Source: a virus
IMG/VR virus record: IMGVR_UViG_3300006121_000057
Span: 1 to 22,233 of that record
DNA length: 22,233 nt
Direction: 5' to 3' (one strand)
Of this stretch, positions 1 through 9,300 are shown in pieces (position 1 is the stretch's first letter; every line of letters starts with the position of its first letter). A program made the translations under genes and the position numbers. The notes below the pieces were generated by a model. It was not told the DNA's origin. It made no database searches and saw only the letters and a list, made by a program, of their open reading frames with translations.

Positions 1-1
1 A

Positions 2-1249
2 AACTTTAATCCTATGTGTGTGCGTTGGTCGGATCAGGCTAACCCTTATCAGTGGGTTCCTAGCGTTACCAATCAGTCTGGTGACTATACCTTAACCAAT
101 GGATCTTACATTGTTGGAGCAAGGTCTACCCGTCAAGAGATATTAATCTGGACTGATTCTGCGCTTTACTCTATGCAGTATGTAGGTGCTCCTTATGTTT
201 GGGGCTTCCAGTTATTGATGGATAACATCTCTACCGTATCGCCTAACTGCATGGTGACAGTTAATAACGTAACGTATTGGATGGGTGAAAATAAATTTTA
301 TATTTATACAGGTACGGTGCAAACACTACCTTGCTCAGTGCGTCAATATGTGTTCCAAAATATAAATCAATATCAAAACTACCAAATCTTTGCCGGAGCT
401 AATGAGCAGTTTAATGAAGTATGGTGGTTCTATTGTTCTATTACCGGACCAAACGGAACTGGTACAACAACTAATCCAAACACAATAGTTGATTCTTATG
501 TCATCTATAACTACTTAGAAAGAACTTGGAGCATAGGGCAGATGAGCCGCACGGCTTGGTTCCAAACTGGTATTAACCAATACCCTATTGCGGCTTGTTA
601 CTATACCAATTGTGTCTGCACAGGTTCTATTTCTGGGTCAACATTAACGGTTAGTGCGGTCCCTACTGTTGGTGCTTTGGCGGTGGGTCAAACTATTACT
701 GGAACCGGTATTGCTCCTAATACTACAATTACAGCTATTATTACCGGATCTGGTGGTATCGGCACTTATACAATTACACCTAATCAAACTGTTGCATCCA
801 CGCCAATTATTGCAACTAGCGGCAATGGGGTTCTTGTAAACCATGAAAACGGAACAGACGACAACTCTACTGCAGCAACATTACCTATTGATGCGTTTGT
901 GCAATCATCAGACTTTGAAATTAGTGAAGGGCATAACTTTGGGTTTGTGTGGAGAATACTGCCTGACGTTAATTTCAACGGATCTAACATTAGCCAACCA
1001 TTGGTTACAATGACGGTCAAGCCTAGACAAAACTCAGGATCAGCATATGGTGTGGCGGACAACCCACAAGTAATAAGCGCTAATAATTATGCTGCACAAA
1101 GCGAATACGATATTCAGCAGTTTACAGGTCAGGTTTATACCAGATTGCGTGGTCGTCAGATGAGCTTTAGAATAGAGTCCAATACGATTGGAACATCTTG
1201 GCAGCTTGGTGTTCCTAGGATTGACATTAGACCGGACGGTAGACGATGA
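2..1249 (+). CDS. Virion structural protein (tail hub / stabilisation-like), 5' end outside window
   Basis: The frame is open to the left edge; the first ATG at 14 is preceded by sense codons (Asn-Phe-Asn-Pro), so the true start lies upstream and at least 411 residues are seen. The [11 protein letters not shown] opening, the [17 protein letters not shown] segment and the C-terminal [11 protein letters not shown]...[10 protein letters not shown] block are, from memory, features of a widespread podophage structural protein, often annotated only as a virion protein and possibly related to neck/tail-hub beta-propeller proteins such as P22 gp10. That relationship is inference. Residues about 202-267 (counting from ATG 14) form a Gly/Thr-rich module that looks inserted between two parts of the conserved body (see separate entry). 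It overlaps the next gene by ATGA, indicating translational coupling. A virion structural role is fairly sure; the exact tail position is not. Confidence 0.8.
   Translation, partial: NFNPMCVRWSDQANPYQWVPSVTNQSGDYTLTNGSYIVGARSTRQEILIWTDSALYSMQYVGAPYVWGFQLLMDNISTVSPNCMVTVNNVTYWMGENKFYIYTGTVQTLPCSVRQYVFQNINQYQNYQIFAGANEQFNEVWWFYCSITGPNGTGTTTNPNTIVDSYVIYNYLERTWSIGQMSRTAWFQTGINQYPIAACYYTNCVCTGSISGSTLTVSAVPTVGALAVGQTITGTGIAPNTTITAIITGSGGIGTYTITPNQTVASTPIIATSGNGVLVNHENGTDDNSTAATLPIDAFVQSSDFEISEGHNFGFVWRILPDVNFNGSNISQPLVTMTVKPRQNSGSAYGVADNPQVISANNYAAQSEYDIQQFTGQVYTRLRGRQMSFRIESNTIGTSWQLGVPRIDIRPDGRR
617..814 (+). other. Inserted Gly/Thr/Ile-rich beta module within the structural protein
   Basis: About 66 residues between the YPIAACYY and [10 protein letters not shown] segments have the layout [55 protein letters not shown]. 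This TG-TLTVS / L-VGQ-ISGTGI / GTYTV-P-QTV pattern recurs in many phage and bacterial surface proteins as a small stand-alone beta-sandwich-like module. The flanking sequence reads naturally as one domain if the module is removed. It was probably acquired as a cassette and is likely exposed on the virion. Function is not known. Confidence 0.65.
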
Positions 1250-1584
1250 GTACTGGGACTACAAAAGCACCTAACTTACCCATTGCTCCTGTTGAGTATG
1301 ACCAGGACTATATGAATAAGTTTGCAAACGTTTTGCGTTTGTACTTTGCTCAATTAGACAATCCAGGCCCAAGTGCAATGTCAACCCAAAGGGTAACGGC
1401 TCCTAATTCAACAACGACATCTCAGGTTATTTCAGCAGTTAATTTCAGTCAACCCGGGACAAGTGGAACTGGACAAGTTTTAAGTTTACCTACACAGGCT
1501 GATTATTCAGCTGGACTGCTTAGAGTGGGTGATATTTATGTAGACACAAGCGCAGGTAATGTGCTAAAAGTAAGAACATCTTAG
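1246..1584 (+). CDS. Small conserved phage protein of unknown function (112 aa)
   Basis: The ATG overlaps the TGA of the preceding structural gene (ATGA), so translation is probably coupled. The N-terminal half contains a short amphipathic helix ([20 protein letters not shown]), and the rest is Ser/Thr/Gly-rich with a predicted beta C-terminus ([22 protein letters not shown]). A small protein with a [11 protein letters not shown]-type helix next to this structural gene is familiar from environmental podophage genomes, which supports it as a real gene. No enzymatic motif, signal peptide or membrane segment is visible. It may be a minor virion or assembly protein, from position only. Confidence 0.75.
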   Translation: MSTGTTKAPNLPIAPVEYDQDYMNKFANVLRLYFAQLDNPGPSAMSTQRVTAPNSTTTSQVISAVNFSQPGTSGTGQVLSLPTQADYSAGLLRVGDIYVDTSAGNVLKVRTS

Positions 1585-1593
1585 GGGAAAATT

Positions 1594-2865
1594 ATGGCAG
1601 ATGGTGGAATTGGAGAAGCAGCTTTATTAAGCGAAGCCGGCGCTGATGCAGGGGCTGTTAGTGGCATGGACTTAGCCGCTGATGCCGGCATGGGCGGAGC
1701 AAATGCTATTGGTGGTGGAGCACTATCTAGCTACGGAGTAAGTCCTATGGATTTAGCGTCTCCCGAGTCTGCTAATTTACCACAAAACTTATCTAACATA
1801 CCGCAAGGGCCGGGAACGCCGCAGGGTATTGCGCCAAAAGTGGCGGAACAAGCAGTTACTGCTGCTAACCAAGCAAGTCAATTTAACCCTAGCACTGCTG
1901 GACTGCCTGGTTCTGAATTTATGGGTCCTCCTTCTACTATATCTGCTGGAACTATAGCGGGGGAACTTGGTCAAGCTGGTACAGATGCAAACCCATTATC
2001 AGGTATAGGCAGTAAATTAATGAGTACCTGGAACAGCATGAGCACAGCACAAAAAGTTGCTGTTGGTGGTATTGCTGGCTTGGCGGCTTTAATGAAAGCA
2101 AATGCATTTAAAGCTAACTTTATGTCCCCATACCAACCTCAAACTGCGCAACAGGTGGGTTTAGGTAGGACTTTATCTCCACAATATCAGCCCGTCCGTC
2201 CAATGGCAGAAGGTGGTATAACTTCATTAGCAGTTGGCGGTATGCCTGGACAGCAGTATCCAATGAGTCAAATCAATTACAACGGATATAACACACCAAC
2301 TCAAATGCCTACTTCTGCTATGCAAATGGCAGGATATCAACCTAGCAACACGCCATTATCTGGTGCGTTAGAACAAAATATGGCAAGTGGTGGTTCAACG
2401 GGTATAACTGCAGCGGGAGAATCTACTGGTAACGGTTTAAATATTTACACGCCAAATACTTCTAATAATAGTACAGGCGCACAACTAGCTGCTTTGGCAT
2501 CTCAATATGGAGTTAGTTTACCTACTACCATGGCGGCTGAAGGTGGAATTATGGCTTTATCAAGTGGTGGACATACTGATGGAACTTATAATCTAGGGGG
2601 CTATTCAGATGGTGGACGACTACTTAAAGGCCCGGGCGACGGTATGTCAGATCATATACCCGCTAGTATTGCCGATAAACAACCCGCAAGATTGGCTGAT
2701 GGAGAGTTTGTTGTTCCTGCTGATGTTGTGTCTCATCTTGGTAATGGGTCTACTGATGCTGGTGCTAGGCATCTTTACAGTATGATGGACAAAGTTCGTA
2801 AAGCCCGAACAGGGAATACAAAACAAGGTAAACAAATTCAACCCGAAAAATATATACCTGCATGA
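1594..2865 (+). CDS. Gly/Ala-rich putative virion protein with GPGxGxSD...GEFVV C-terminal signature
   Basis: The 423-residue product starts at an ATG behind a GGGGA Shine-Dalgarno sequence. Residues 1-150 are rich in Ala, Gly and Asn. A short helical hydrophobic stretch lies near residues 150-170. The second half carries three motifs of the type MA(A)(E/S)GG at about residues 204, 263 and 313. The C-terminus has GPGDGMSDHIPA followed by PARLADGEFVVPADVVSHLG and a basic tail. GPGxGxSDxIPAxLxxGEFVV patterns are well known near the C-termini of tape-measure and other phage structural proteins. The gene lies between tail-hub-like and internal-protein-like genes and overlaps the next by ATGA. A role as a tail or internal virion protein is inference from motif and position. 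Confidence 0.7.
   Translation: MADGGIGEAALLSEAGADAGAVSGMDLAADAGMGGANAIGGGALSSYGVSPMDLASPESANLPQNLSNIPQGPGTPQGIAPKVAEQAVTAANQASQFNPSTAGLPGSEFMGPPSTISAGTIAGELGQAGTDANPLSGIGSKLMSTWNSMSTAQKVAVGGIAGLAALMKANAFKANFMSPYQPQTAQQVGLGRTLSPQYQPVRPMAEGGITSLAVGGMPGQQYPMSQINYNGYNTPTQMPTSAMQMAGYQPSNTPLSGALEQNMASGGSTGITAAGESTGNGLNIYTPNTSNNSTGAQLAALASQYGVSLPTTMAAEGGIMALSSGGHTDGTYNLGGYSDGGRLLKGPGDGMSDHIPASIADKQPARLADGEFVVPADVVSHLGNGSTDAGARHLYSMMDKVRKARTGNTKQGKQIQPEKYIPA
2203..2241 (+). repeat. AEGG...GG motif copy 1 (Gly/Ala-rich virion protein)
   Basis: The encoded peptide is MAEGGITSLAVGG. It follows the pattern M-A-(A)-E-G-G-(I/V)-x-x-L-x-x-G-G also seen at 2530, 4621 and 5163. A degenerate member, MASGGSTG, lies at 2380. 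Confidence 0.7.
2530..2571 (+). repeat. AEGG...GG motif copy 2 (Gly/Ala-rich virion protein)
   Basis: The encoded peptide is MAAEGGIMALSSGG, followed by a His/Thr/Asp-Gly-rich stretch leading to the GPGDGMSD signature. It is the closest match to the copy at 5163 in the next large gene. Confidence 0.7.
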
Positions 2866-3275
2866 CATTAACTATAAAGCACGTCGCTACAAACTATTGC
2901 GCCCAAACTTGGCCTTTAGTTGAAAGTTTTATTGCTGAAGCACATAAGCATGGGGGCGGTGATTATAGTATGGACCAAATCCAAATGTTTGTAAATCTTG
3001 GAACTTGGGTTTTATTGGTTGCGGTTGATGAAAACAATGTGATTCATGGGGCAGGAACAGTTTCATTTATAAACTATCCGACTCACAGGGTGGCGTTTTT
3101 TACAACGATAGGTGGTAAGTTAATTATGAACCACGATACTTTTAATCAAATGAAAGAAATAGTAAAAAACATGGGAGCAACTAGAATACAGGGTGCGGTA
3201 AGAGATTCTGTGGCTAGATTACTGAGACGGTATAGTTTTGCAAAGCGCTACACAGTAGTGCAATCAGATATTTAG
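2862..3275 (+). CDS. GNAT-like small protein, possible internal virion protein analogue
   Basis: The 137-residue protein has the alternating strand/helix pattern of an N-acyltransferase (GNAT) fold: a helix with WPLVESFIAEAHKH, a strand with WVLLVAVDENNVIHGAGTV, a strand with RVAFFTTIGG, a helix with FNQMKEIVKNMG, then a strand with RIQGAVRDSVARLLRRYSF. The acetyl-CoA loop (R/Q-x-x-G-x-G/A) is not evident, so it may be catalytically inactive. T7 gp13 is a small GNAT-like internal virion protein of about the same length (138 aa) and sits immediately upstream of gp14-gp16; here the gene sits just upstream of two long virion proteins. The analogy is inference from length, fold pattern and order. 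Its ATG overlaps the previous stop codon. Confidence 0.65.
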   Translation: MTLTIKHVATNYCAQTWPLVESFIAEAHKHGGGDYSMDQIQMFVNLGTWVLLVAVDENNVIHGAGTVSFINYPTHRVAFFTTIGGKLIMNHDTFNQMKEIVKNMGATRIQGAVRDSVARLLRRYSFAKRYTVVQSDI

Positions 3276-3284
3276 GAGTCTATT

Positions 3285-6200
3285 ATGGGCGGTGGATCAA
3301 GCGGCGGCGGACAAACGCAACAACAAAATCAATATACAAGTTTATCGCCTTGGGCGCAACCATATGTCTCGTCATATCTTGGTGCGGCTCAGCAACAAGT
3401 ATTTAATACAGATCCCAATACCGGTCAGATTACTGGTGTAAACCCTTACCAAGCCTATGGAAGTATAAATCCTGCCGGCGGTCAATACGGGATGAGCGCT
3501 TCTGATCAAAGCGCAGCCAATGCATCTGTAGCTGGGTTTACTCCGCTACAACAACAGCAACAACAGTCTGTAGCTAATTTACAAACACCAGGTCAATACG
3601 GAACAGCTACGGATCTAACTAATCAAGCCGGAGCGGGAGCTTTGGGCACAACACAAACCGCTGCCCAATATGGTCAACAAGGATCTAGGGCCGCTCAGCA
3701 AAATGCTGGACTATCTAATATATATGGCGGATTGGGAGCTAATACTGGACAGCAATATGCGGGACAATCTTTAGGCTATGGACAACAAGGTTCCCAAATT
3801 GGTCAACAGGCGGCTGCTTTAGGTGCTAGTGCTACACCACAAGATTTCCAAAATCAAGTTGGTGGATATATGAATCCATATATAAATCAAGCTCTTGCAC
3901 CATCAATGCAATTGCTTAACCAACAATATGGAATGCAGGGAGCTGCTGAACAAGGTGCTGCCACATCTGCTGGAGCTTTTGGCGGAAGTAGAGAAGCTTT
4001 GATGCAAGGATTAAACCAACAAAATCAAATGTTGGCGCAAAATCAACTGGTAGGTAATGCATATAACAATGCTTTCACTGCAGCCCAAAACCAATACAAC
4101 CAAGCCGGTACGTTCCAAATGCAGGGTTTGCAAAACGCTTTAACAGGTAATGCACAAGGTTTACAAGGTGCCAATCAAGCAGGGTCTCAAGCACTGCAAG
4201 GGTATGGATTGGGCTTGTCTGGTGCGCAACAAGCTGGTAATTTAGGTATTGCAGGAGCCAATGCGGGTCTTGCAGGAGTTGGGGCTCAACAATCTGGATA
4301 TGGTCTTGCGGGCACACAGGGACAAAACCTTGCAAATATTGGCACACAGCAGTTGGGTGCTCAGCAAAACATTCTTAATATGCAAGGTACTGTTGGCGGA
4401 CAACAGCAACAGCAACAGCAAAATATCATTAACCAAGGAATGCAAAATTACAATACTGCACAGCAGTATCCGATGACGCAACTTGGTCAGCTTAAGAATT
4501 TAATTTCTGGTACACCAATTACAGATGTAACAACTACCCAACAAGCTGCGGCTCCAACCGTGTTTGGTCAAATAGCTCCCCTTGCTGGTGCAACGGCGGC
4601 TGGTGTGGCTTTAGCTAATAAAGCTGAAGGTGGTATTTTAAAAGCCAAGCGTTTTGATAGTGGCGGTATTGCTGCTATTAACCGCAAAGTTATGTTAGCT
4701 CCTGATAAATACTCTAAACAAACTATTGATAAGGGTATGCAGGACGGAACAATATCTAAACCTGCCGGGGGCATTGCCGAGGCGATTCAACTTAGCGAAC
4801 AAGCGGATTCGGCTCCTAAAACTCCACCACCTAAATCTACTGTAATAGACGACCTAAAAGCTAAAGTTGCGCAAGTTAACTCAGCTAAACAAATTGAATT
4901 GTTAAAATCTACTATCGAAGCTAAATTAGAAAAAGCGGTTGAAGAAGGGCACAATGACGAAGCGCATAAGTATGCGGCTGATTTGGCTAAACTTGATCAA
5001 ATACTTTCTGCCCAACAAGGCGGTGCGCCTGCACCTACAGGCGGTATGAATCCAGCATCCCCTGCGCAACCACAAGGTATATCTCAAGCTGCGCCACCAC
5101 AACCTGCTCCACAACAACCTCCTCAAGGTATTGACCAAGCACCGTCTAACTTGCCAACACAAATGGCGGCAGAGGGTGGGGTTATGCGTTTGGCTGGTGG
5201 TACTAACCCATACTTAGACCCAGAAACTGGGATGTATGAAAATGAAAAACAAGATACAAGCCCTGGTATTTTGGCTAGGTTATTTAATTTAGGTGCAGGT
5301 ACAAAAATTGATCCAAAAGCAATTATTGCTGCGGAACAAGCACAAAGAACAGCCCCACCTAGTGAAAAAAGTTACACACCATCCACAAATACAACTACTA
5401 CCCCTACACCAACAGATACTGGTATTGTTATCCATGATACCCCAGTAAAAGCCAGAGAGGGAGCACCCGCAACGCCAAGCACGACTACTGCCAGCCCCCT
5501 TAGTTATTTAAGTGCAGATGCGCCTAGGGGGGATACATCTGGCGTTACTTCATTATTAACTAAGTACGAAAAGATGATTAACGACAATGCTGAAGATCCA
5601 GAGAAAGCAAGGTCTAACGCTATGTTAATGCGTCTTATTCAAGGTGCTATGGGCGCAGCAGGTAAAGCGGGTAAAGTCGAACCTGGTAAAGTTCAAACTG
5701 CTTTTAGTAGTTGGGCTGAAGGCGCAGAACCTGCGTTCCAGGGATATATGTCTGACATTGACAAAATTAATACGGCAAAAAATGATAAGGTCAAACAGCT
5801 ATTGGCTCTTGGTCTTACTGGTGAACAACTTAAAATGGAAGCTGAAAAACTTGGTATATCCAAAGCAGAACTTCCAGTTCGTATTGCCCAAGCTAATGCA
5901 CAAATTGCTGATGTTAACAATAAGATTTCTGAAACGCCGGGCATTAATGATCTCCGTGCGGCACAGGCATACCAAGCAACGCAAACTGGCAACTACATGA
6001 AAGAACGTCCTCGTACTAGTGCGGCTGGACTTGGTGGTGGTATTGGTAACATAGCGTATATGAAACTTGAGGATAAATATGATGGATATAAAGCTATGCC
6101 ATCATCTGCGCCGTTCTTTTCAAAGTTACCCGCAAAAATTCAAGATGGTCTTACTAACTATGGACCTAAAACATCTACATATAAAAAAGCTAGGGAAGAT

Positions 6201-6308
6201 TTTGATGCTTTTGCGGATAAATATATGGAAAATGAAATGGTTAGAATGTCAGCAGTTAATAGAAAATCTGCTGCGCCAACATCAGAATTAGCCAACCCAT
6301 TTGAATAA
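3285..6308 (+). CDS. Large Gln/Gly/Ala-rich internal virion-like protein (1007 aa)
   Basis: The start has a strong TAGGAG Shine-Dalgarno sequence about 7 bases upstream. Residues 1-430 are dominated by Gln, Gly, Ala and Asn with short poly-Gln runs. A hydrophobic Ala/Gly stretch follows near 425-447 and is joined directly to an AEGG motif. Residues about 520-580 look helical or coiled-coil (charged Lys/Glu/Ala), 590-630 are Pro/Gln-rich, a second AEGG motif lies near 630, and 690-760 are a Thr/Pro/Ser linker. The C-terminal 250 residues are helical and charged. No catalytic motif was recognised. Composition, size and position before the giant protein suggest an ejection or internal core protein, comparable in place to T7 gp14/gp15; a tail protein is the alternative. 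Confidence 0.65.
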   Translation: MGGGSSGGGQTQQQNQYTSLSPWAQPYVSSYLGAAQQQVFNTDPNTGQITGVNPYQAYGSINPAGGQYGMSASDQSAANASVAGFTPLQQQQQQSVANLQTPGQYGTATDLTNQAGAGALGTTQTAAQYGQQGSRAAQQNAGLSNIYGGLGANTGQQYAGQSLGYGQQGSQIGQQAAALGASATPQDFQNQVGGYMNPYINQALAPSMQLLNQQYGMQGAAEQGAATSAGAFGGSREALMQGLNQQNQMLAQNQLVGNAYNNAFTAAQNQYNQAGTFQMQGLQNALTGNAQGLQGANQAGSQALQGYGLGLSGAQQAGNLGIAGANAGLAGVGAQQSGYGLAGTQGQNLANIGTQQLGAQQNILNMQGTVGGQQQQQQQNIINQGMQNYNTAQQYPMTQLGQLKNLISGTPITDVTTTQQAAAPTVFGQIAPLAGATAAGVALANKAEGGILKAKRFDSGGIAAINRKVMLAPDKYSKQTIDKGMQDGTISKPAGGIAEAIQLSEQADSAPKTPPPKSTVIDDLKAKVAQVNSAKQIELLKSTIEAKLEKAVEEGHNDEAHKYAADLAKLDQILSAQQGGAPAPTGGMNPASPAQPQGISQAAPPQPAPQQPPQGIDQAPSNLPTQMAAEGGVMRLAGGTNPYLDPETGMYENEKQDTSPGILARLFNLGAGTKIDPKAIIAAEQAQRTAPPSEKSYTPSTNTTTTPTPTDTGIVIHDTPVKAREGAPATPSTTTASPLSYLSADAPRGDTSGVTSLLTKYEKMINDNAEDPEKARSNAMLMRLIQGAMGAAGKAGKVEPGKVQTAFSSWAEGAEPAFQGYMSDIDKINTAKNDKVKQLLALGLTGEQLKMEAEKLGISKAELPVRIAQANAQIADVNNKISETPGINDLRAAQAYQATQTGNYMKERPRTSAAGLGGGIGNIAYMKLEDKYDGYKAMPSSAPFFSKLPAKIQDGLTNYGPKTSTYKKAREDFDAFADKYMENEMVRMSAVNRKSAAPTSELANPFE
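4401..4421 (+). repeat. CAACAG tandem repeat encoding poly-Gln
   Basis: Alternating CAA and CAG codons give seven consecutive glutamines in the 1007-aa protein. A shorter Gln run (six residues) is at about 3548-3566. The hexamer repeat can in principle change length by slippage in whole-codon steps without breaking the frame. Confidence 0.7.
4621..4671 (+). repeat. AEGG...GG motif copy 3 (1007-aa protein), longer spacer
   Basis: The encoded peptide runs KAEGGILKAKRFDSGGI. The spacer between the two Gly pairs is nine residues, against five or six in the other copies. It directly follows a hydrophobic Ala/Gly segment. Confidence 0.6.
5163..5198 (+). repeat. AEGG...GG motif copy 4 (1007-aa protein)
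   Basis: The encoded peptide is MAAEGGVMRLAGG. It sits at the boundary between a Pro/Gln-rich linker and the following segment, as if marking a domain border. Confidence 0.65.
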
Positions 6309-6317
6309 GGAAGCACT

Positions 6318-9300
6318 ATGCCACGGGTAACTATACCGGGGGTCGGCGATGTAATGATGCCTGACTCTATGCCAAGAGATGAAATTATGGCTCGTGCTAC
6401 CGCTATGCAACAAGCGGCTATGACTAAGCAACAAGAAGCGGATTGGCAACCTGACCCTCGTGAACTTGGTATAGGGCAACTTATTGCCGGTGGCGCTAAA
6501 CGTGGATGGGAAGGTACTAAAGGAACATTTTCAGAATTGCTTCCGGCATTAGGTGCATCTGTCTTAGGTAAAGACGAATACGCTAAGCAAAAGCTTGGTG
6601 AATACCAACAACGGATGCAAACCGCAGAGGAAGAAAACCCAACTGCATATAAATCAGTTAAAGATATAGCAGGTCCAACAGGTAGCATATTAGGTTATGG
6701 CGCAGAAACACTTGGCGAACTTGCTCCCGATATTGGAGCTTTTATTGGCGGCGCAGGGGTTGGTGAGATTGGTGGTAAATATCTCGCTAGAAAAGGCGTA
6801 GAAAAAGCGGTTAAAGAACAAGCCGCTAAAACTATAGCTAAAAAAGGTTTGACTGAAGAAGCCGGTAAAGAATATGCTGATAGGTTATTAGCACGAACTA
6901 CAGCTGATGCTGCTGGACAGGCAGCAACTAAAAAAGGTGCAGAGATTGGTTCTAAGACTGGACTTTGGGGCGCATCTTTAGCTACTAACGTTCCTGACGT
7001 ATTTCAAAGTATCTATGAAGATACAGGCGAACTTCACCCCGGTATTGCTTTAACAATTGGTCCGCTGGTTGCAGCACTAGATACATATTTACCCGAAAAG
7101 ATGTTAAGTCAATTAGGTGAAGCGGGTAAGAAACGTATTGCTGCAGGTATGCTTGAGAAGTCTACTGTCGTACCCCCCACATTTAAGAAAGCTTTTGGTG
7201 TTGAGCTACTTAAAACAATGGGTGGCGAATCTCTTACTGAAAGCGGGCAACAGGCTTTACAAATTCTTGCATCTCAAATTGCGGGAGATAAACAAGACTT
7301 TTTCTCTACTAAAAATATTGATAGCATTATTACCTCTGCCGTTAAAGGTGCAGTAGGTGGTACGTTCTTTGGTGCTCCCGGTGCTGCAGTAGAAGCTAGT
7401 CGTAAGATTGCAGATACCAAACAAAAAATCCAAGATCGTAAAGATCAAGAAGCATTAGCAAAACAACAAGCTAGACAAGCATTACAACCTCCCGGTGCAC
7501 CCCAATTAGGATACACCCCACCACCTGGAGGGTATCAACCCGATCTATTTCCGGTTGAAAAATATCAAGCCGAACAAGAACAAGCCGCAAGCGAAGCCAA
7601 AAAACAAGCGGCTATGGACGCATATCGTCCCGACTTTAAACTTGGCGAACAACAACTTGCGCCAATACAAGAAGAACAAACACAAGAACCGCAACCTCAA
7701 CAAATGGAGTTGCCGTTTGAAGAACCCAAAGCTGAACCTATACAACAAGAATTAGATTTAACTGGCGCACGTACTGGGCCGCAGGTGGCTATAGAACAAA
7801 AAGTAGCTGCAGAAAACCAAGCACAATTAGATGCAATTCAACAGAAAAAAGATGAAGCGCAAATTAAATTAAATGATGCTATTGCTGAAACCGATGCACG
7901 AGTAGCCAAAGGTGAAATTGATCGTAGACAAGCGGCTCGCCTTGATTTATTGCACCCATTGCTTGAGAATGTAAATTTACTTAATACCGCCGAACTATTC
8001 CAAGATAAGTTGCGTGATGCAGGTTATGCTAATGTAGAGTTGACTGAAACTGAAAAACGTTTAATAGGTCACGCTAATGATGTTAAAGCTGCTTTTGCGG
8101 AAGAAGAAAGAACTAAGAACGAAGCACCTGAAACAGTTCCATCACCTGAAAACGAATTAACACCAGAAATCACTGGCATCAAAGAAAAAGGTGAAAAAGG
8201 TCCGGCAGGTAAATTAGGGCAGAGAGAATATAAACAACTACAACTGCCTGGTGTACCCTATCCAACCAAACAAGAACGGCGTGCGGCACAAGTTGAACCC
8301 GAAGCCGAGCCGGAACCACAACCTGAAAGCACTGTGCTTGATGCCAATACTTTAAATAGTACGGGCCTGACTAAACAATCTGGTTTTTACAAACAACTTC
8401 TTAACAAAGACTTAGCTAATCCTGAACACCAACAACAGGTCGCAAACGTATTAGTTAGTGTGCGTAGTAACCCCAACCTATCTGCGTCCACCAAGCAAGC
8501 AATTGAAGGTGTGGCAATGAAAGCGTTTAGGAACTTGGCAACCCAACAGCCACTCTTTGGACCTAAAGGTGGTATCGCAAAAGGAGCAGAACGTGCCGAA
8601 CCATCCAAACGAACTGGGTCTAGACCTGTCACTCCCGCAACTGGAACAAGCGTTTCAACACCTAGTAAGCCAGAACCTAAACCCGCCGGAGGAGTTGAAA
8701 AATCTAAACCAGGAACAGTGGTATCTAGTGAGCCACCTGCTAATAAACCTGCAAAGCGAAAAGCTAATGAGTCAAGTACATTAGAGAAAAAAGAAGTTAA
8801 AGCTGAAGCTCCTGCAGAAATTAAAGAACCAGAGATTCCTGAACACGCTTATTTAGATGAGGAACCTAAAGGTGAAGCTAAAACCAAACCAGCAAAGAAA
8901 GCTAGTAAGCCTACTGCTACGACTACCCCTGCCCCAAAGACTGAAAAACAAGCTGCTCGTGGAGCTGTTAAAGATATAAAGTCTAGTGCGTTTGATGAGA
9001 TTGAAAAGTCTATTGAAGAAAAAGAAAGCGTTAACCCAAATGCTAAACCACCCAAAGGTTTAGTCGAAACTATTAAACGTGGGTATACAAACTTCTTTAG
9101 AAACGATGTTAAAAACGACGATGATCATATTGCTGTTGCAGGTGTAATACTTAATAAAAAAGAACAGTCCCCTGCAGAACGTGCGGCGCAAACTTACTTT
9201 AAGAAAATGCCACGCATCATTGATGGACTATTTAATATTTCTTTTGATCTAGTTAATGATACTCCGCAATTTAGATCTACTGGCGAATCGCTTGTTGAAG

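Noticed and set aside
784-1062. Minus-strand 92-codon open frame inside the tail structural gene
   Set aside because: It overlaps a well-supported plus-strand gene entirely, has no recognisable domain and is explained by codon bias of the opposite strand.
4242-4481. Leu-rich minus-strand frame across the CAACAG repeats
   Set aside because: Poly-Leu is the direct antisense reading of CAA/CAG glutamine codons in the virion gene.
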